Source: Burkholderiaceae bacterium (GTDB taxonomy: Bacteria > Pseudomonadota > Gammaproteobacteria > Burkholderiales > Burkholderiaceae_C). From it: a DNA stretch of 64,000 nt. A program made the position numbers and the translations under genes. The notes beneath the pieces are model-generated. The model did no database searches. It was not told where the DNA came from and saw nothing but the letters and a program-made list of their open reading frames with translations. Location of the stretch: NCBI GenBank assembly GCA_913776825.1, contig CAJYPV010000011.1, positions 1-64,000 on the forward strand, read 5' to 3'. This document shows positions 17,683 to 26,173 of the stretch, piece by piece; within the stretch, counting starts at the first letter, position 1; the number at the start of each line of letters is the position of its first letter.

Positions 17683-17882
17683 TGTGGACAAGTTTTTCAC
17701 AACTGGGTGCTTGTCCACAGCGTGGGCGCCGTCGGCCAGATTGTTGTCAGTTCATCCCTGTCTAAACCAGGGCGCCGCACACAACGTTTTGAGTTGGCTA
17801 AGTGGTTGTTGCTCAACGGGTTTTCATGGTTGTCCACAGAAAGGGTGCGCCTCTACTAAGACAACTAAAGAGAGATCTTTAA
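17683..17882 (+). promoter_or_regulatory. DnaA-box-like module, copy 2, downstream of queE
   Basis: TGTGGACAA at 17683-17691, TTGTCCACA at 17711-17719 and TTGTCCACA at 17830-17838, followed by an AT-rich stretch with AGAGATCTTTAAAA. It is homologous to 15671-15870. It lies upstream of the MazG-like and exonuclease genes. A possible 23-codon ORF (ATG 17888 to TGA 17959) follows, but nothing else supports it. Confidence 0.6.
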
Positions 17883-17992
17883 AACCTATGTTGAAAAGAG
17901 AAGGCGCAAATTTCCTGAAGACGTTGTTCCCACACAGCCCGGTCGCACAAGGCGCTTGAGCCCGGGCAGCGGCTTCTGCACACTGCCGACCC

Positions 17993-18313
17993 ATGGACAT
18001 CGCTGATCTGCAACGCCGGCTGCGCGACTTCGCTCAGGCCAGGGCGTGGGGACCCTTTCACACGCCCAAGAACCTGGCCATGGCGCTGGTGGTGGAAGCG
18101 GCCGAACTGGTCGAGATCTTCCAGTGGCAAACCCCGGAACAGTCCCAGGCGCTGGACGAGCCGACCCGTGAGCATCTCGGCGAAGAAATCGCGGATGTGC
18201 TGATGTACCTGATGCAGATCGCCGACCAGACCGGCGTCGATGTCGGCGCGGCGGTGGAACGCAAACTGCTCCTGAACGCCCAGAAGTACCCCGCTCCCCA
18301 GACCACGGGCTGA
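17993..18313 (+). CDS. MazG-like nucleotide pyrophosphohydrolase
   Basis: A 106-residue all-alpha NTP pyrophosphatase of the dCTPase/MazG-like group. The metal-binding pattern is present: E35 and E38 (VVEAAELVEIFQW) and E65/D68 (GEEIADVLMYL). It would remove unwanted or modified nucleotides. A DEDDh exonuclease gene follows 37 bp downstream, so the pair may serve nucleotide or DNA quality control. Confidence 0.9.
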   Translation: MDIADLQRRLRDFAQARAWGPFHTPKNLAMALVVEAAELVEIFQWQTPEQSQALDEPTREHLGEEIADVLMYLMQIADQTGVDVGAAVERKLLLNAQKYPAPQTTG

Positions 18314-18350
18314 CCGTCGGCTGCGGCCGATCGCCCACTGACTCCACCGC

Positions 18351-19034
18351 ATGAAGCGCACCCTCGCCGTCATCGACTTCGAAACCACCGGCCATTCCCC
18401 GCAAGGCGGCGGACGCGCGACCGAGATCGCGGCGGTGCTGCTGCGCGATGGCCAGATCGTGGGCCAGTACCAGAGCCTGATGCGCACCGGCGCGTGGGTG
18501 CCGCCGATGATCGAACGCCTCACCGGCATCAGCAACGAGATGCTGGAAGACGCGCCCGATGCGGCGCGGGTCATGCGTGAGGTCGCCGACTTCACGGCCG
18601 GCTGTGGATTCGTGGCGCACAACGCCGCGTTCGATCGCGGTTTCTGGATGGCCGAGCTGGCGCGGCTGGAGGAGGGGTCGCCGTCGATGCCCGGTTCCAG
18701 TCGCTACGCGCCCGAATTCGCCTGTACGGTGAAGCTGGCGCGCCGGCTTTATCCGCAATCCCCCAATTGCAAGCTCGGCACACTGGCGCGATATCACCAA
18801 CTGCCCGACAATGGGCGGGCCCACCGGGCGCTCGCTGACGCGCTGACAACCGCTCAACTGGTCCAGCGCATGCAACGCGACATTGGCCTTGAATTGGCCG
18901 AGTCGCTGGCGGAACTGAGCGTCGAACACGAACTGTTGCTTCGACTTCAGGCGGTGGCCAAACCCTTGTGGCAGAAGGCGGCGACGGGCTACGCCCGAGA
19001 TATGCGGCGCCATCTGCAAACATCCCTCGTTTGA
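18351..19034 (+). CDS. DEDDh-family 3'-5' exonuclease
   Basis: A 227-residue DnaQ-like exonuclease. Motif I is VIDFETTG (D9, E11), motif II HNAAFDRGF and motif III HRALADALTT, with the histidine of the DEDDh type. Single domain without a polymerase tau-binding tail, so it is not clearly the epsilon subunit. It follows the MazG-like gene on the same strand. Confidence 0.88.
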   Translation: MKRTLAVIDFETTGHSPQGGGRATEIAAVLLRDGQIVGQYQSLMRTGAWVPPMIERLTGISNEMLEDAPDAARVMREVADFTAGCGFVAHNAAFDRGFWMAELARLEEGSPSMPGSSRYAPEFACTVKLARRLYPQSPNCKLGTLARYHQLPDNGRAHRALADALTTAQLVQRMQRDIGLELAESLAELSVEHELLLRLQAVAKPLWQKAATGYARDMRRHLQTSLV

Positions 19035-19160
19035 TCCGCTGACTTGATCGACGGCACGGCCGTGAAATCAGGTCAGCAAATCAATTGCTGTCAAGGTGTC
19101 CGATCAGCCGCAATGGCTGGGACAATCTTGCCCTTTCCCGTTTTGCGTTTGTTCTCAGGT

Positions 19161-19679
19161 ATGTCGAGTATTCAGGTTCGCCCGGCCACATTGCGTGATG
19201 CCAAGGCCATCGCCCAGATCCAGGTTGCCGCGGCGCAAGACGCTTACAAGGAATTCTGGCCCGACACCGCCCTCAACGGGCTGTCGATCGCTCAACGGCA
19301 AGCGTACTGGCGTGAAGCCATCAACATGTGCGAGCCCCAGGTCCTGGTGGCCCACCTCGACAACGAGGTGATGGGTTTCGTCGGATTCGATCGCTCGCGT
19401 GATCGCGGCACCCCGTCCACCACCGGCGAGATCTGGGCCATGTATGCGGCCCCGTCGCATTGGGACAAGGGCGTCGGCCAGGCGCTGGTGGAAGCCGCGC
19501 AGGAAGGCCTGCACGAAGAGGGCTGCACCCGGGTCACGCTGTGGACCTACAAGAACAACAAGCGCGCCCTGCGCTTCTTCGAGATCGCCGGCTTCCGCGC
19601 CGAGAACGACACCGTCAAGGCGGTGGATGTCGAAGGCAAGGCGCTGGAACAGCTGCGTCTGCAGCGTTCGCTGGTCTAA
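19161..19679 (+). CDS. GNAT-family N-acetyltransferase
   Basis: A 172-residue acetyltransferase. It has IQVRPATLRDAKAIAQIQ at the start, the acetyl-CoA loop region YAAPSHWDKGVGQALVEAA and a late LWTYKNNKRALRFFEIAGFR, all typical of the fold. ATG 19161 directly begins the conserved part. Substrate unknown. Confidence 0.88.
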   Translation: MSSIQVRPATLRDAKAIAQIQVAAAQDAYKEFWPDTALNGLSIAQRQAYWREAINMCEPQVLVAHLDNEVMGFVGFDRSRDRGTPSTTGEIWAMYAAPSHWDKGVGQALVEAAQEGLHEEGCTRVTLWTYKNNKRALRFFEIAGFRAENDTVKAVDVEGKALEQLRLQRSLV

Positions 19680-19922
19680 GTCCACGCATTGCGCATCGAC
19701 GGGCGGGCGCGTCGCGCCTGACGGTTCAGCTCGGTGACGAGGACCCACCGCATCGGATGATCGATCCGTGCCCGTTGTCATCGCAGGAAGTCAGCGGGTC
19801 AGGGCGCGTCGTTCACCGGATCGGCAGCGTCGCCCGACTGCCCACGTGCGCAGCGCATCGGCCGCTTTCACGCGGCCTTCTTTTCGCCTTGTCCCTTGGA
19901 CAAGGAATCCTTGTTTCACGGA

Positions 19923-20576
19923 ATGTCCGCTTCGACCGATTCGACGTGGACGGCGTACGCCTTGCTGGCACAGGCGCGGCCGTCGACACGTGGGGCGGTG
20001 GTCGCGGCTGAATCACACATCGTGCTGGCCAAGCTCACATCCAAGAACCAATTGACGCTCCCGAAGAGCGTGACCGATCAGCTCGGTCCGGTGCAGTACT
20101 TCGAAGTGCAGTTGCAGTCGGGCCAGGTGGTGCTGACGCCGGTGCGCATCCAGCGGGGCGATGCGGTGCGCGCCAAGCTGGCGGAGCTGGAGCTGGACGA
20201 AGGCGTGTGGGACGACGCATTGGCCTGGGCCGAACAGGCCAGCGGTCCCCGGACTCGCGCCACCGCAATTCCGAAAGCGTCGAAGTCGTCGCGTGCCGCT
20301 GTCGCGAGCGCGGAGTCGGCGTCGGCGTCGGTCTCGGTCGTGAAGAAGCCGTCTCAGAAGGCCCGCAAGGGCGCTGCCTCGACGTTGGACAAGCAGTCCG
20401 CCAAGCCGGTGAGGGCGACGACGTCCACGAAGACGTCCGCCGCCAAGGCTGTGGCGAAGTCCGCTCGCACACCAAAGGTCGCTTCAGCCGATGGTGAGAC
20501 GGACCTCCTCAGCACCTCGTCCGCCACCGCGAAGAAGGTCAAGCGTGCGGCGACCTCGTCACGTCGGGCCGGTTGA
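19923..20576 (+). CDS. AbrB/MazE-type DNA-binding protein with lysine/alanine-rich tail (antitoxin-like)
   Basis: A 217-residue protein. Residues 34-74 (VLAKLTSKNQLTLPKSVTDQ...) form an AbrB/SpoVT swapped-hairpin DNA-binding domain. Residues 75-106 form an acidic helix (AVRAKLAELELDEGVWDDAL) typical of antitoxin partner binding. Residues 110-217 are a low-complexity tail of K, A, S and T repeats (SQKARKGAAS, TKTSAAKAVAKSARTPK) like histone H1. It is followed 4 bp later by a PIN-domain gene. ATG 19923 is chosen; TTG 19896 is also in frame. Confidence 0.8.
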   Translation: MSASTDSTWTAYALLAQARPSTRGAVVAAESHIVLAKLTSKNQLTLPKSVTDQLGPVQYFEVQLQSGQVVLTPVRIQRGDAVRAKLAELELDEGVWDDALAWAEQASGPRTRATAIPKASKSSRAAVASAESASASVSVVKKPSQKARKGAASTLDKQSAKPVRATTSTKTSAAKAVAKSARTPKVASADGETDLLSTSSATAKKVKRAATSSRRAG

Positions 20577-20580
20577 TCGA

Positions 20581-21066
20581 ATGACGTCGCGGATGGAACG
20601 CGCCGAGCGGGTGGTGCTGGATCCCGTCTGGCTGCTGCACGGGCTGCTGGGATCGGATGCGCGTGCGCAGCGTGTGCGTCGCGCGTGGCAGACCGGCCTG
20701 ATTCGCCCGCTGGTGAGCGCGGAGAGCGTGAAGCGGCTGATGCGGGCGATGGCGTATCCGGCGCTCGGTCTGACGCTGGACGATCAGCAAGAGCTGCTCG
20801 CCGATTTCCTGCCGTATGCGGCCGTGGTGAAGCTCGACCCGGCAAGACGTGGCACCCGCGTCGCGAGCTTGCCGGCGTCACTGTCGATGGCGGTGGACCT
20901 GGCGCTTCAAGGCGATGCCGACCGACTGCTGACGGACGATGAGCGGCTGCGTGCGTGGATCGCACGGAGCCGTCATCCCTGGGCGCGGCAACTGTGCGCG
21001 ATCAGTGATTTTTCAGCGTGGATGCAAGCGTTGTCCCCCTCCCAGCGAGCCCAGCTGCTTTGCTAG
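20581..21066 (+). CDS. PIN-domain protein (putative toxin)
   Basis: A 161-residue protein of the COG1569-like PIN group. The first acidic residue is D14 in RVVLDPVWLLHGLLG, where the usual D-T-N-V reads D-P-V-W. A glutamate follows in LVSAESVKRLMRAMAYP and late aspartates in LQGDADRLLTDDERL. Partner of the AbrB-type gene four bases upstream, so a VapBC-like pair is likely. The altered first motif raises doubt about nuclease activity. Confidence 0.75.
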   Translation: MTSRMERAERVVLDPVWLLHGLLGSDARAQRVRRAWQTGLIRPLVSAESVKRLMRAMAYPALGLTLDDQQELLADFLPYAAVVKLDPARRGTRVASLPASLSMAVDLALQGDADRLLTDDERLRAWIARSRHPWARQLCAISDFSAWMQALSPSQRAQLLC

Positions 21067-21080
21067 ATTGACGGCCTGTC

Positions 21081-21299
21081 ATGGCCAGCTTTCAAGATCG
21101 CATTCCAACCAACATGTGGCGCGTGGTGTTCTATGAACGCCGCGGCAATCGCGTCCATGTCGACCGCACCGGCCCCTGGTTGCCGGAGAAAACACTGGCC
21201 CAGCATTGGGCCCGCTGGTTCACCGAGCGCGGCTATCACGTCGCCTTGCAGGACCAGGCCGGTCAGCTCGAGAAGAGCACGCCGGGACTGCCGAGCTGA
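21081..21299 (+). CDS. Small conserved-looking hypothetical protein
   Basis: A 72-residue protein (MASFQDRIPTNMWRVVFYER...) with no domain I recognise. It starts 14 bp after the PIN gene and may belong to the same transcript. Aromatic- and arginine-rich, no membrane segment. The adjacent convergent gene ends at 21318. Confidence 0.6.
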   Translation: MASFQDRIPTNMWRVVFYERRGNRVHVDRTGPWLPEKTLAQHWARWFTERGYHVALQDQAGQLEKSTPGLPS

Positions 21300-21317
21300 C
21301 GCACCGAGCAGCCGCGC

Positions 21318-22457
21318 TCAGGCCGCCGTCCGAAACCCCTGACGATCCAGCGCCCAGCCATCCGTTGCGGCCGCGCCGTGCTGCTGAACGCGCACATTGC
21401 TGAGCCGCTTGCTGGCAGCGCGGTGCACCAGTTGCTCGGCCTGTTGCGGGGTCAGTTGTCGCGCGAAGTGAGTCCAGCGACGCTGCAGCAGCGGATCGCG
21501 CCAGGCATCTTCCAGCGCCCAACGGATCGCCATCGGATCGGTCAGCGACTGGCTGCGCAGGACGCGCGGCACCAGCGCCAGCACGAAGCGAGAGAAATCC
21601 GCGCGCTGTTGATCGTCCAGCAGCGCTTCCAGACGCGTCAGCCGCTGACTCCAGCCGGGTGTGGCGAGTTGGCGCGTCACCAGCGCCTGCAACGCCTGGA
21701 TCGGATTGAACAGCCGCAGCCGATTTGACGGCAGGACCAGCATCGGCAACTGGCAGGCGAGGTCGTGCGGCATCTCGGTCACGAAGCTCATCAGCACGGC
21801 CATGCGTTCCCAGGCATCGGCGCCCAGACCGCCGGCTTGCACCATCGGGCCTTGACGCAGGCTTTGTCCCATCGCCCAGGCCTGCTGCCAGGTGCGGTCG
21901 GCCTTGGCCTGGTTGGCGGCACGGCTGATCAGCGCCAGATTGCCGGCGGCATAACCGGCGTCATCGCGCAGCCGGTCGATGGAAGCTTGTTGCGGATGCA
22001 GCGTCTCGTCGGTGAGCGGCAGTCGGCTGATCGGGCAATGGGTGGTGTCCAGCTGCTGCAGATAGTTGGGCGTGACCAGCAGGGTCTCGAAATGGCGACC
22101 GCGCAGCCAGGCATGCAGCCGCAGCGACAACCATTGCTGGGTGTGGCGATGCGACTTCAGCGTGCGCTGCCCGAAGGTCGCGCGGCCCAGCTGCCAGCCT
22201 TGCTGCAGCGGCGATTGCTGGAACAGCTGTTCGACCGGCGGGGTCTGGCCGTGGTGGGCGTAATCCCAACCCAATTCGAAGCCGACGCGCTCATGGCTGG
22301 AGGTCATGCCCGCTGCATCCGGAGCGTCCGGGGCGTCCGTGCGGGACGGATCCGTGGCCTCGGTCTCCGAACGGGCGGACGCGTGCGCCATGGCCATCGG
22401 CAGGGCCAGTTGCTGGGCAGGGATGTCTGCGGCAGGACGGTGGATCACGGCAACCAT
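21318..22457 (-). CDS. Protein with HNH-like motif, function unknown
   Basis: A 379-residue soluble protein. The stretch CPISRLPLT followed by ASIDRLRDDAGYAAGNLALISRAANQAK resembles the core of HNH-type endonucleases, where a C-x-I start and an N/H-rich SIDRI..NDxGY..GN element are usual. A second zinc cysteine pair is not evident. The first 50 residues are low-complexity. Strong AGGAGAG site before ATG 22457. It is transcribed divergently from a WYL regulator gene. Nuclease activity is inference. Confidence 0.6.
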   Translation of the reverse strand: MVAVIHRPAADIPAQQLALPMAMAHASARSETEATDPSRTDAPDAPDAAGMTSSHERVGFELGWDYAHHGQTPPVEQLFQQSPLQQGWQLGRATFGQRTLKSHRHTQQWLSLRLHAWLRGRHFETLLVTPNYLQQLDTTHCPISRLPLTDETLHPQQASIDRLRDDAGYAAGNLALISRAANQAKADRTWQQAWAMGQSLRQGPMVQAGGLGADAWERMAVLMSFVTEMPHDLACQLPMLVLPSNRLRLFNPIQALQALVTRQLATPGWSQRLTRLEALLDDQQRADFSRFVLALVPRVLRSQSLTDPMAIRWALEDAWRDPLLQRRWTHFARQLTPQQAEQLVHRAASKRLSNVRVQQHGAAATDGWALDRQGFRTAA

Positions 22458-22668
22458 GGGACTCTCCTTGAAGACAGTGAATCGGGCGTTGGTTCAGCTT
22501 GGAATCCAGTGTCGTCGCCAGGTAGCTCATAGAATGAGCCACCTCTGATCCCGTCACGCCGCCGTTGTCAGAATTTGTCAGCAGGGTGGTCTCGGCCTCC
22601 ACGCGCGTCCTGGCTGCTGCGATGACGGACGGATCGTGTCGTCCTCATAGCCTGCAGATCTGTTGCCC

Positions 22669-23652
22669 ATGGACCGTACCGAACGCTTCTACAAGATCGA
22701 GATGCTGATCCGCAGCCGTGTCTGCGTGAGCTTCGCGGAGCTGCTGGCTGCCGTGGAGGTGTCGCCCGCCACGCTCAAGCGCGATCTGCAATATCTGCGG
22801 GAGCGGATGGATGCCCCGATCGAATATGACGCGTCGGAGCGCGGCTATCGCTTCGGCCAGCAATGGCGCGGGCAGACGCATGAGCTCCCGGGCGTGTGGT
22901 TCAGCGAAAAGGAACTGCATGCGCTGTTGACCATGCATCAGCTGATGGCCAGCCTGGACGACAACGGCCTGCTGAATCGCCATCTGCAACCGATGCTGGA
23001 CAAGCTGATCGGCCTGCTGGGCGGCGATGAGACCCAGGCGCAGGAAATGACGCGACGGATCAAGCTGATCTCCACGGCGCGGCGTCGGGTGGGCTCGGAC
23101 CACTTCGAGACGGTCGGCAGCGCGGTGGTGAAGCGGCAGCGACTGCAACTGCGCTACCGCAAGCGCGGGCAGGGCGGCGGCGCGGTCAGTGAGCGGGTGG
23201 TGTCACCGCAGCGCCTGGTCCATTACCGCAACACCTGGTACCTCGATGCCTGGTGCCATGCCAGCAACGGCTTGCGGCGATTCGCGCTGGATGCGATGGA
23301 AGCGGCGACCGTGCTGGAGGACGTCGAAGCCGTGAGCCTGCCGCTCAAACAACTGGAAGACGAGCTGGATCAGGGCTACGGCATCTTTGCGGGCGGCGAT
23401 CCGCAATGGGCGACGCTGATCTTCAGCGACAGCGCTGCGCCGTGGGTGGCCAGCGAGGAATGGCATCCGTCGCAACGCAGCGAATGGCTGCCGGACGGGC
23501 GCTGGCAACTGGAACTGCCCTTCGTCGATGCGACCGAATTGCTGATGGACCTGCTGCGCCACGCCGGTCAGGTCGAGGTGGTGAGCCCGCCGGCCTTGCG
23601 AGAGGCCTACGCGCAGCGGCTCAGAACGGCCGTGGCGGGCCTCGCGGCGTGA
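22669..23652 (+). CDS. WYL-domain transcriptional regulator (YafY-like)
   Basis: A 327-residue regulator with an N-terminal winged helix (RTERFYKIEMLIRSRVCVSFAELLAAVEVSPATLKRDLQYL) and a central WYL ligand domain (YRNTWYLDAWCHASNGLRRFALDAM), then a WCX-like C-terminus. ATG 22669 begins the conserved part; TTG 22663 is in frame. WYL regulators often bind nucleic acids or nucleotides and control defence or DNA-damage genes. Divergent from the HNH-like gene, with TGTCAG-AATT-TGTCAG-type direct repeats near 22565 as a possible operator. Confidence 0.88.
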   Translation: MDRTERFYKIEMLIRSRVCVSFAELLAAVEVSPATLKRDLQYLRERMDAPIEYDASERGYRFGQQWRGQTHELPGVWFSEKELHALLTMHQLMASLDDNGLLNRHLQPMLDKLIGLLGGDETQAQEMTRRIKLISTARRRVGSDHFETVGSAVVKRQRLQLRYRKRGQGGGAVSERVVSPQRLVHYRNTWYLDAWCHASNGLRRFALDAMEAATVLEDVEAVSLPLKQLEDELDQGYGIFAGGDPQWATLIFSDSAAPWVASEEWHPSQRSEWLPDGRWQLELPFVDATELLMDLLRHAGQVEVVSPPALREAYAQRLRTAVAGLAA

Positions 23653-23797
23653 GCGGGCGCCCAAGGGTCAGGCGTCGGATTCGAAGCGACTGGCGGGCCG
23701 TTGATCGCCTTGGCCCGCACCGCTGGCCAGACACAACGCTCGCCGCGGTGCCGGGATCGACGTCAGAACGTCGGGTCGATCCGGCATCGTCCTTCGG

Positions 23798-24421
23798 TCA
23801 CGTCGCGTCGGTGACCTCACCGCTGGCCGTCGGCGCGCCGGCCTCCTCGGCGTCATAGCGGGCCAGGCGCTCGCTCTTCCAGTAGACGTCGTCACCGCCC
23901 TTGCCGTCGAGGTTGGCGCGGTTGAGCACGCGCGCCAGGACGAACAGCAGGTCCGAGAGTCGATTCAGGTAATGGCGCGGTGCCTGATTCAAGGTCTCCT
24001 GCGCGGCCAGGGTCACGACGGCGCGCTCGGCGCGTCGGGCGACGGTGCGACAGACATGCGCGATCGCCGCGCTGCGGGTGCCGGCGGGCAGGATGAACTC
24101 GGCCAGTCGGGGCAGGGTGGCGTTGTAATCGGCCAGCGCCTGATCCAGATGCAGCACGGCGGCGTCCTTCAGCAGGCTGTAGCCGGGCATGCAGAGCTCG
24201 CCGCCCAGGTTGAACAGCTCATGCTGGATGGTGATCAGCAGGTCTCGCACATTGTCGGGCAGCGGCTCGGCGAGCAGCACGCCGATCTGCGAGTTCAACT
24301 CGTCCACATCGCCCATCGCCTGCACGCGCAGATGGTCCTTGGGCACGCGGGTGCCGTCGCCCAGGCCGGTGGTGCCGTCGTCGCCGGTGCGGGTGGCAAT
24401 CTGGGAAAGTCGGTTGGCCAT
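23798..24421 (-). CDS. PduO-type ATP:cob(I)alamin adenosyltransferase
   Basis: A 207-residue enzyme that makes adenosylcobalamin from cob(I)alamin and ATP. The N-terminal ATP-binding TRTGDDGTTGLGDGTRVPKD and late RRAERAVV and YLNRLSDLLFVLARVLNR are diagnostic of the PduO/MMAB type. Stands alone between a WYL regulator gene and a lactate dehydrogenase gene. The 267-bp gap upstream shows no recognisable cobalamin riboswitch. Confidence 0.94.
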   Translation of the reverse strand: MANRLSQIATRTGDDGTTGLGDGTRVPKDHLRVQAMGDVDELNSQIGVLLAEPLPDNVRDLLITIQHELFNLGGELCMPGYSLLKDAAVLHLDQALADYNATLPRLAEFILPAGTRSAAIAHVCRTVARRAERAVVTLAAQETLNQAPRHYLNRLSDLLFVLARVLNRANLDGKGGDDVYWKSERLARYDAEEAGAPTASGEVTDAT

Positions 24422-24688
24422 GTCGAGTCGGCGTCAGGCGCCTTGCTGCGGAAAACCCGCCATGTTGCCGCAGATTGCGCGAGCCTCGTGCTGATCCACC
24501 GTTTGGCGGGATGCCGGCCAGGCCTTTCGCGCCGCATCCCCTCTGAAGCGGGAGCTGATTTCAGCCTTCGATGGGAGCGATCGACGTGGGTCGTCACGAC
24601 CATCGCTTCCTAGAATGGTCCATCAGCCCGCAGCGGGTTGCGACCGAGGGGCGCGGCAGGACCGCGGGCCCGCCAGCAGGAGACCGTC

Positions 24689-26113
24689 ATGAATGCGCCC
24701 CGCGATCCCATGCTTCCGCATCCTGCGGATCACACGCACCGGCCGATGCCGCCCGCGATGCTCGAGGCCTTGCGTCAGCGCTTCGGCCCACGTTGCAGCA
24801 CCGCGCTGGCGATGCGCGAGCAGCACGGGCGCGATGAATCGCCGTTCGATGTGGCGCCGCCGGACGCGGTCGTCTTCGCGGAGACCCCGGACGAGGTGGC
24901 GACCGTGCTGGCGCTGGCGCATCAGCATCGGGTGCCGGTGATTCCCTATGGCGCGGGCACTTCGCTGGAAGGCCATCTGCTGGCGGTGCAGGGCGGCGTG
25001 AGCCTGGACGTGTCGCGGATGAACCGGATCCTGCGCATCCAGCCGGAAGACCTCACTGCCACCGTGCAGGCCGGCGTCACCCGCCATCAGTTGAATGCCG
25101 AGCTGCGCCAACAAGGCCTGTTCTTCCCGATCGACCCCGGCGCGGATGCGTCCTTCGGCGGCATGGCCGCCACCCGGGCCAGCGGGACCAATGCGGTGCG
25201 CTACGGAACGATGAAGGAGAACGTGCTGGGGCTGCTGGTCGCGACGCCATCGGGCGAGCTGATGCCGACGGGGTCGCGCGCTCGCAAGAGCAGCGCGGGT
25301 TATGACCTGACCCGGCTGTATGTGGGCAGTGAAGGCACGCTCGGCGTGATCTGCGAGGTCACGGTGCGGCTTTATCCATTGCCGGAGGCGGTGTCCGCCG
25401 CCGTGTGTTCATTCGACAGCATCGATGCGGCGGTGCGCACCACCATCGCGATCATCCAGATGGGCGTGCCAATCGCGCGCTGCGAACTGCTGGATGCGCA
25501 TGCGGTGCGTGCGGTCAATCGGCATGACCGGCTGAGTCTGCGGGAAGCGCCGATGCTGTTGATGGAATTCCACGGCTCCGACGCCAGCGTGGCGGAGCAG
25601 GCGGCGGTGGTGCAGGAGATCGCCCGTGAGCAGGGCGGCATGGACTTCGAATGGGCCACCACCCCGGAGGCCCGCAGCCGGCTTTGGGCCGCGCGTCACC
25701 ATGCCTATCTGTCAGCGTTGCAGACGCGGCCGGGCTGCCGCTGTGTCACCACCGACACCTGCGTGCCGATCTCACGGCTGGCGGAATCGATCCAGGCGTC
25801 GGTGGCGGAGGTGGAAGCCAGCGGCCTGCCGTATTTCATCGTCGGCCATGTCGGCGACGGCAATTTCCACATGGGTTACCTGATCGATCCACAGATCCCT
25901 GCGGAGCGCGAAACCGCCGAGCGGCTCAGCGCGCAGATGGTGGACCGCGCCATCCGGTTGGAAGGCACCTGCACCGGCGAGCACGGCATCGGCCTGCACA
26001 AGCAGGCCTTTCTTCGGCAGGAGGCGGGTGACGTGGCGATCGCGCAGATGCGCATGATCAAGCAGGCGCTGGACCCGCATCACATCATGAATCCCGGCAA
26101 GATCTTCGTCTGA
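24689..26113 (+). CDS. FAD-linked D-lactate/glycolate-type dehydrogenase
   Basis: A 474-residue flavoprotein of the GlcD/Dld family. The FAD-binding region has PVIPYGAGTSLEGHLLAVQGGVSLD and GGMAATRASGTNAVRYGTMKENVLGL; the C-terminal half has HVGDGNFHMGYLID and GTCTGEHGIGLHKQAFL. AGGAGA precedes ATG 24689. Likely a D-lactate dehydrogenase passing electrons to cytochrome c or quinone, but glycolate or another 2-hydroxy acid cannot be excluded. Confidence 0.9.
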   Translation: MNAPRDPMLPHPADHTHRPMPPAMLEALRQRFGPRCSTALAMREQHGRDESPFDVAPPDAVVFAETPDEVATVLALAHQHRVPVIPYGAGTSLEGHLLAVQGGVSLDVSRMNRILRIQPEDLTATVQAGVTRHQLNAELRQQGLFFPIDPGADASFGGMAATRASGTNAVRYGTMKENVLGLLVATPSGELMPTGSRARKSSAGYDLTRLYVGSEGTLGVICEVTVRLYPLPEAVSAAVCSFDSIDAAVRTTIAIIQMGVPIARCELLDAHAVRAVNRHDRLSLREAPMLLMEFHGSDASVAEQAAVVQEIAREQGGMDFEWATTPEARSRLWAARHHAYLSALQTRPGCRCVTTDTCVPISRLAESIQASVAEVEASGLPYFIVGHVGDGNFHMGYLIDPQIPAERETAERLSAQMVDRAIRLEGTCTGEHGIGLHKQAFLRQEAGDVAIAQMRMIKQALDPHHIMNPGKIFV

Positions 26114-26173
26114 GCGAGGACCGGCGGCGCGCAGAGCGCAGGCCGGCTCCATCGGTGTGGCCGATGCGCGGCG

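Noticed and set aside
15671-17882. Calling oriC at the DnaA-box-like modules
   Set aside because: Only three near-consensus boxes per module and no dnaA or rpmH in the window. Left as a hypothesis.
17888-17959. 23-codon ORF after the second DnaA-box-like module
   Set aside because: No clear ribosome site at proper spacing and no recognisable motif.
22565-22590. TGTCAG direct repeats as a further unit of the 105-bp array
   Set aside because: Only the TGTCAG element is shared; the T-run and the rest of the core are missing.
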